Below, in pieces: positions 5,897 to 6,027 of a stretch of DNA of 6,027 nucleotides. Position numbers and translations under genes: made by a program. Position 1 is the stretch's first letter. The number at the start of each line of letters is the position of its first letter. The notes below the pieces were generated by a model, which ran no database searches, had not been told where the DNA came from, and worked only from the letters and a program-made list of their open reading frames with translations. The DNA is from Chloroflexia bacterium (GTDB lineage: Bacteria; Chloroflexota; Chloroflexia; QHBQ01; JADMIH01), in contig JAICKM010000440.1 of the NCBI GenBank assembly GCA_025927935.1, forward strand, positions 1 through 6,027. The letters are read 5' to 3'.

Positions 5897-6027
5897 ATGC
5901 CCGAAATGACGAATCTGGATTTTGCCGCGGGGGATGCGCCCCTGGCTGATGACCATCTGCACGAGGCGTGCGGCGTGTTCGGGGTCTACGCGCCGCACGA
6001 GGATGTGGCGCGCATCACCTATTTCGG
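5897..6027 (+). CDS. purF: Amidophosphoribosyltransferase PurF, N-terminal fragment (cut by window end)
   Basis: PurF transfers ammonia from glutamine to PRPP to make 5-phosphoribosylamine, the committed first step of purine synthesis. Only 43 codons are visible. They contain ACGVFGVYAPHEDVARITYF (24-43), the start of the Ntn-hydrolase glutaminase domain that in complete proteins continues into the HRGQE region. The nucleophilic Cys is residue 25, so the preceding 24 residues would be a propeptide removed by self-processing, as in the Bacillus-type enzyme; the E. coli enzyme has only the initiator Met before Cys. The short acidic leader (LADDHLHEA just before Cys) fits this. It lies 37 bp after purL, same strand, no terminator visible, so purLF co-transcription is likely, echoing the B. 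subtilis purSQLF gene order. Whether the [4Fe-4S] cysteines of that type are present cannot be seen. Confidence 0.95.
   Translation, partial: MPEMTNLDFAAGDAPLADDHLHEACGVFGVYAPHEDVARITYF

Overview
The window is GC-rich, bacterial and fully chromosomal in character. It is probably from a Chloroflexota (Anaerolineae/Chloroflexia-like) genome. That guess rests on the high GC, the Thr/Pro/Ala-rich surface-protein linker before a sortase-like tail, the methyl-accepting protein with a variant hairpin tip, and the Bacillus-type purL-purF pair. No marker gene settles the phylum, so it stays an inference.

Layout, left to right. (1) 1-312 (+): the 3' end of a surface protein with a Pro/Thr/Ala linker, an MPTTG sorting-like motif, a membrane helix and a basic tail. 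(2) 358-1908 (+): a six-helix membrane protein with a cytoplasmic methyl-accepting (MCP) signalling domain whose CheA/CheW-contacting tip is altered. (3) 1918-2880 (-): an EamA/DMT-family transporter, converging on the MCP gene with a 9-bp gap. (4) 2903-3373 (-): an Lrp/AsnC regulator just upstream of the transporter, apparently co-transcribed with it. (5) 3374-3576: a 203-bp divergent control region with a sigma70-type promoter for lrp, an inverted repeat straddling its -10, and an extended -10 promoter for purL. (6) 3577-5859 (+): complete purL. (7) 5897 to the window end (+): the first 43 codons of purF.

How the genes work together. The lrp-type regulator and EamA transporter form a likely regulator-exporter unit, probably responding to an amino acid or related metabolite and probably autoregulated through the AT-rich inverted repeat. 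PurL and PurF catalyse steps 4 and 1 of de novo purine synthesis and look co-transcribed from the promoter directly before purL. PurL of this size needs PurS and PurQ, and neither gene is immediately upstream. The MCP and the surface-protein fragment are not obviously linked to the metabolic genes.

I see no mobile element, CRISPR array, RNA gene, phage gene or toxin-antitoxin pair, and no clear evidence of a new multigene system. The most unusual items are the variant MCP-like protein and the compact divergent regulatory region.
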